5,674 bases of DNA, taken from assembly GCA_030689795.1 (NCBI GenBank), contig JAUYEO010000250.1:1-5674 (forward strand), given 5' to 3'. The position numbers were made by a program, and so were the translations under genes. Under the pieces are notes generated by a model. It saw only the letters and a program-made list of their open reading frames with translations. It was not told the DNA's origin and searched no databases. Origin of the DNA: Desulfobacterales bacterium (lineage in GTDB: Bacteria > Desulfobacterota > Desulfobacteria > Desulfobacterales > RPRI01). Of the stretch, positions 5,670 to 5,674 are shown piece after piece (positions within the stretch are counted from its first letter, which is position 1; each line of letters starts with the position of its first letter).

Positions 5670-5674
5670 AACTT

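Overview
This is a bacterial chromosome segment with two conserved genes on the left, rarA and an NRDE/TANGO2-like gene, and an accessory block on the right made of three minus-strand genes that all look nuclease-related. Taxonomy is uncertain. Moderate GC, bacterial Shine-Dalgarno signals, a TTG-started rarA, and the dispersed palindromic repeat whose antisense reading gives the familiar VIPAEAGIQ peptide would suit Desulfobacterota, Nitrospirota or a related Gram-negative lineage. That placement is inference only.

Layout. Positions 1-200 carry no gene but are full of short repeats: two related CCGCCA/TGGCGG hairpins, a duplicated CTAACAGCCT and a 10-bp tandem ATCNGCG repeat. rarA follows on the plus strand (211-1581) and encodes a complete AAA+ clamp-loader-like ATPase. 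It converges on the NRDE gene (minus strand, 1700-2491). Between them lies a palindromic repeat element (about 1577-1726) that runs into both genes: it supplies the rarA stop codon and the last codons and stop of the NRDE gene.

Beyond a likely terminator (2539-2564) comes the accessory block, transcribed right to left. First is an LA2681-type HEPN protein with a TPR-like middle and an intact R-N-x-x-x-H ribonuclease motif (4001-5551). Next is a gap holding a long hairpin with perfect 18-bp arms (3928-3984). Then come a small protein with a D...QxK pattern of PD-(D/E)XK nucleases (3465-3863) and a PIN-like protein with the expected acidic residues (2590-3423). The last two are closely spaced and probably co-transcribed.

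Working together: a HEPN RNase, a PD-(D/E)XK-like protein and a PIN-like RNase side by side, with base composition that changes between them, look like an acquired defence or toxin-type cluster beside housekeeping genes. The function of the cluster is inferred from fold-level motifs only. It is the best candidate here for an undescribed system.
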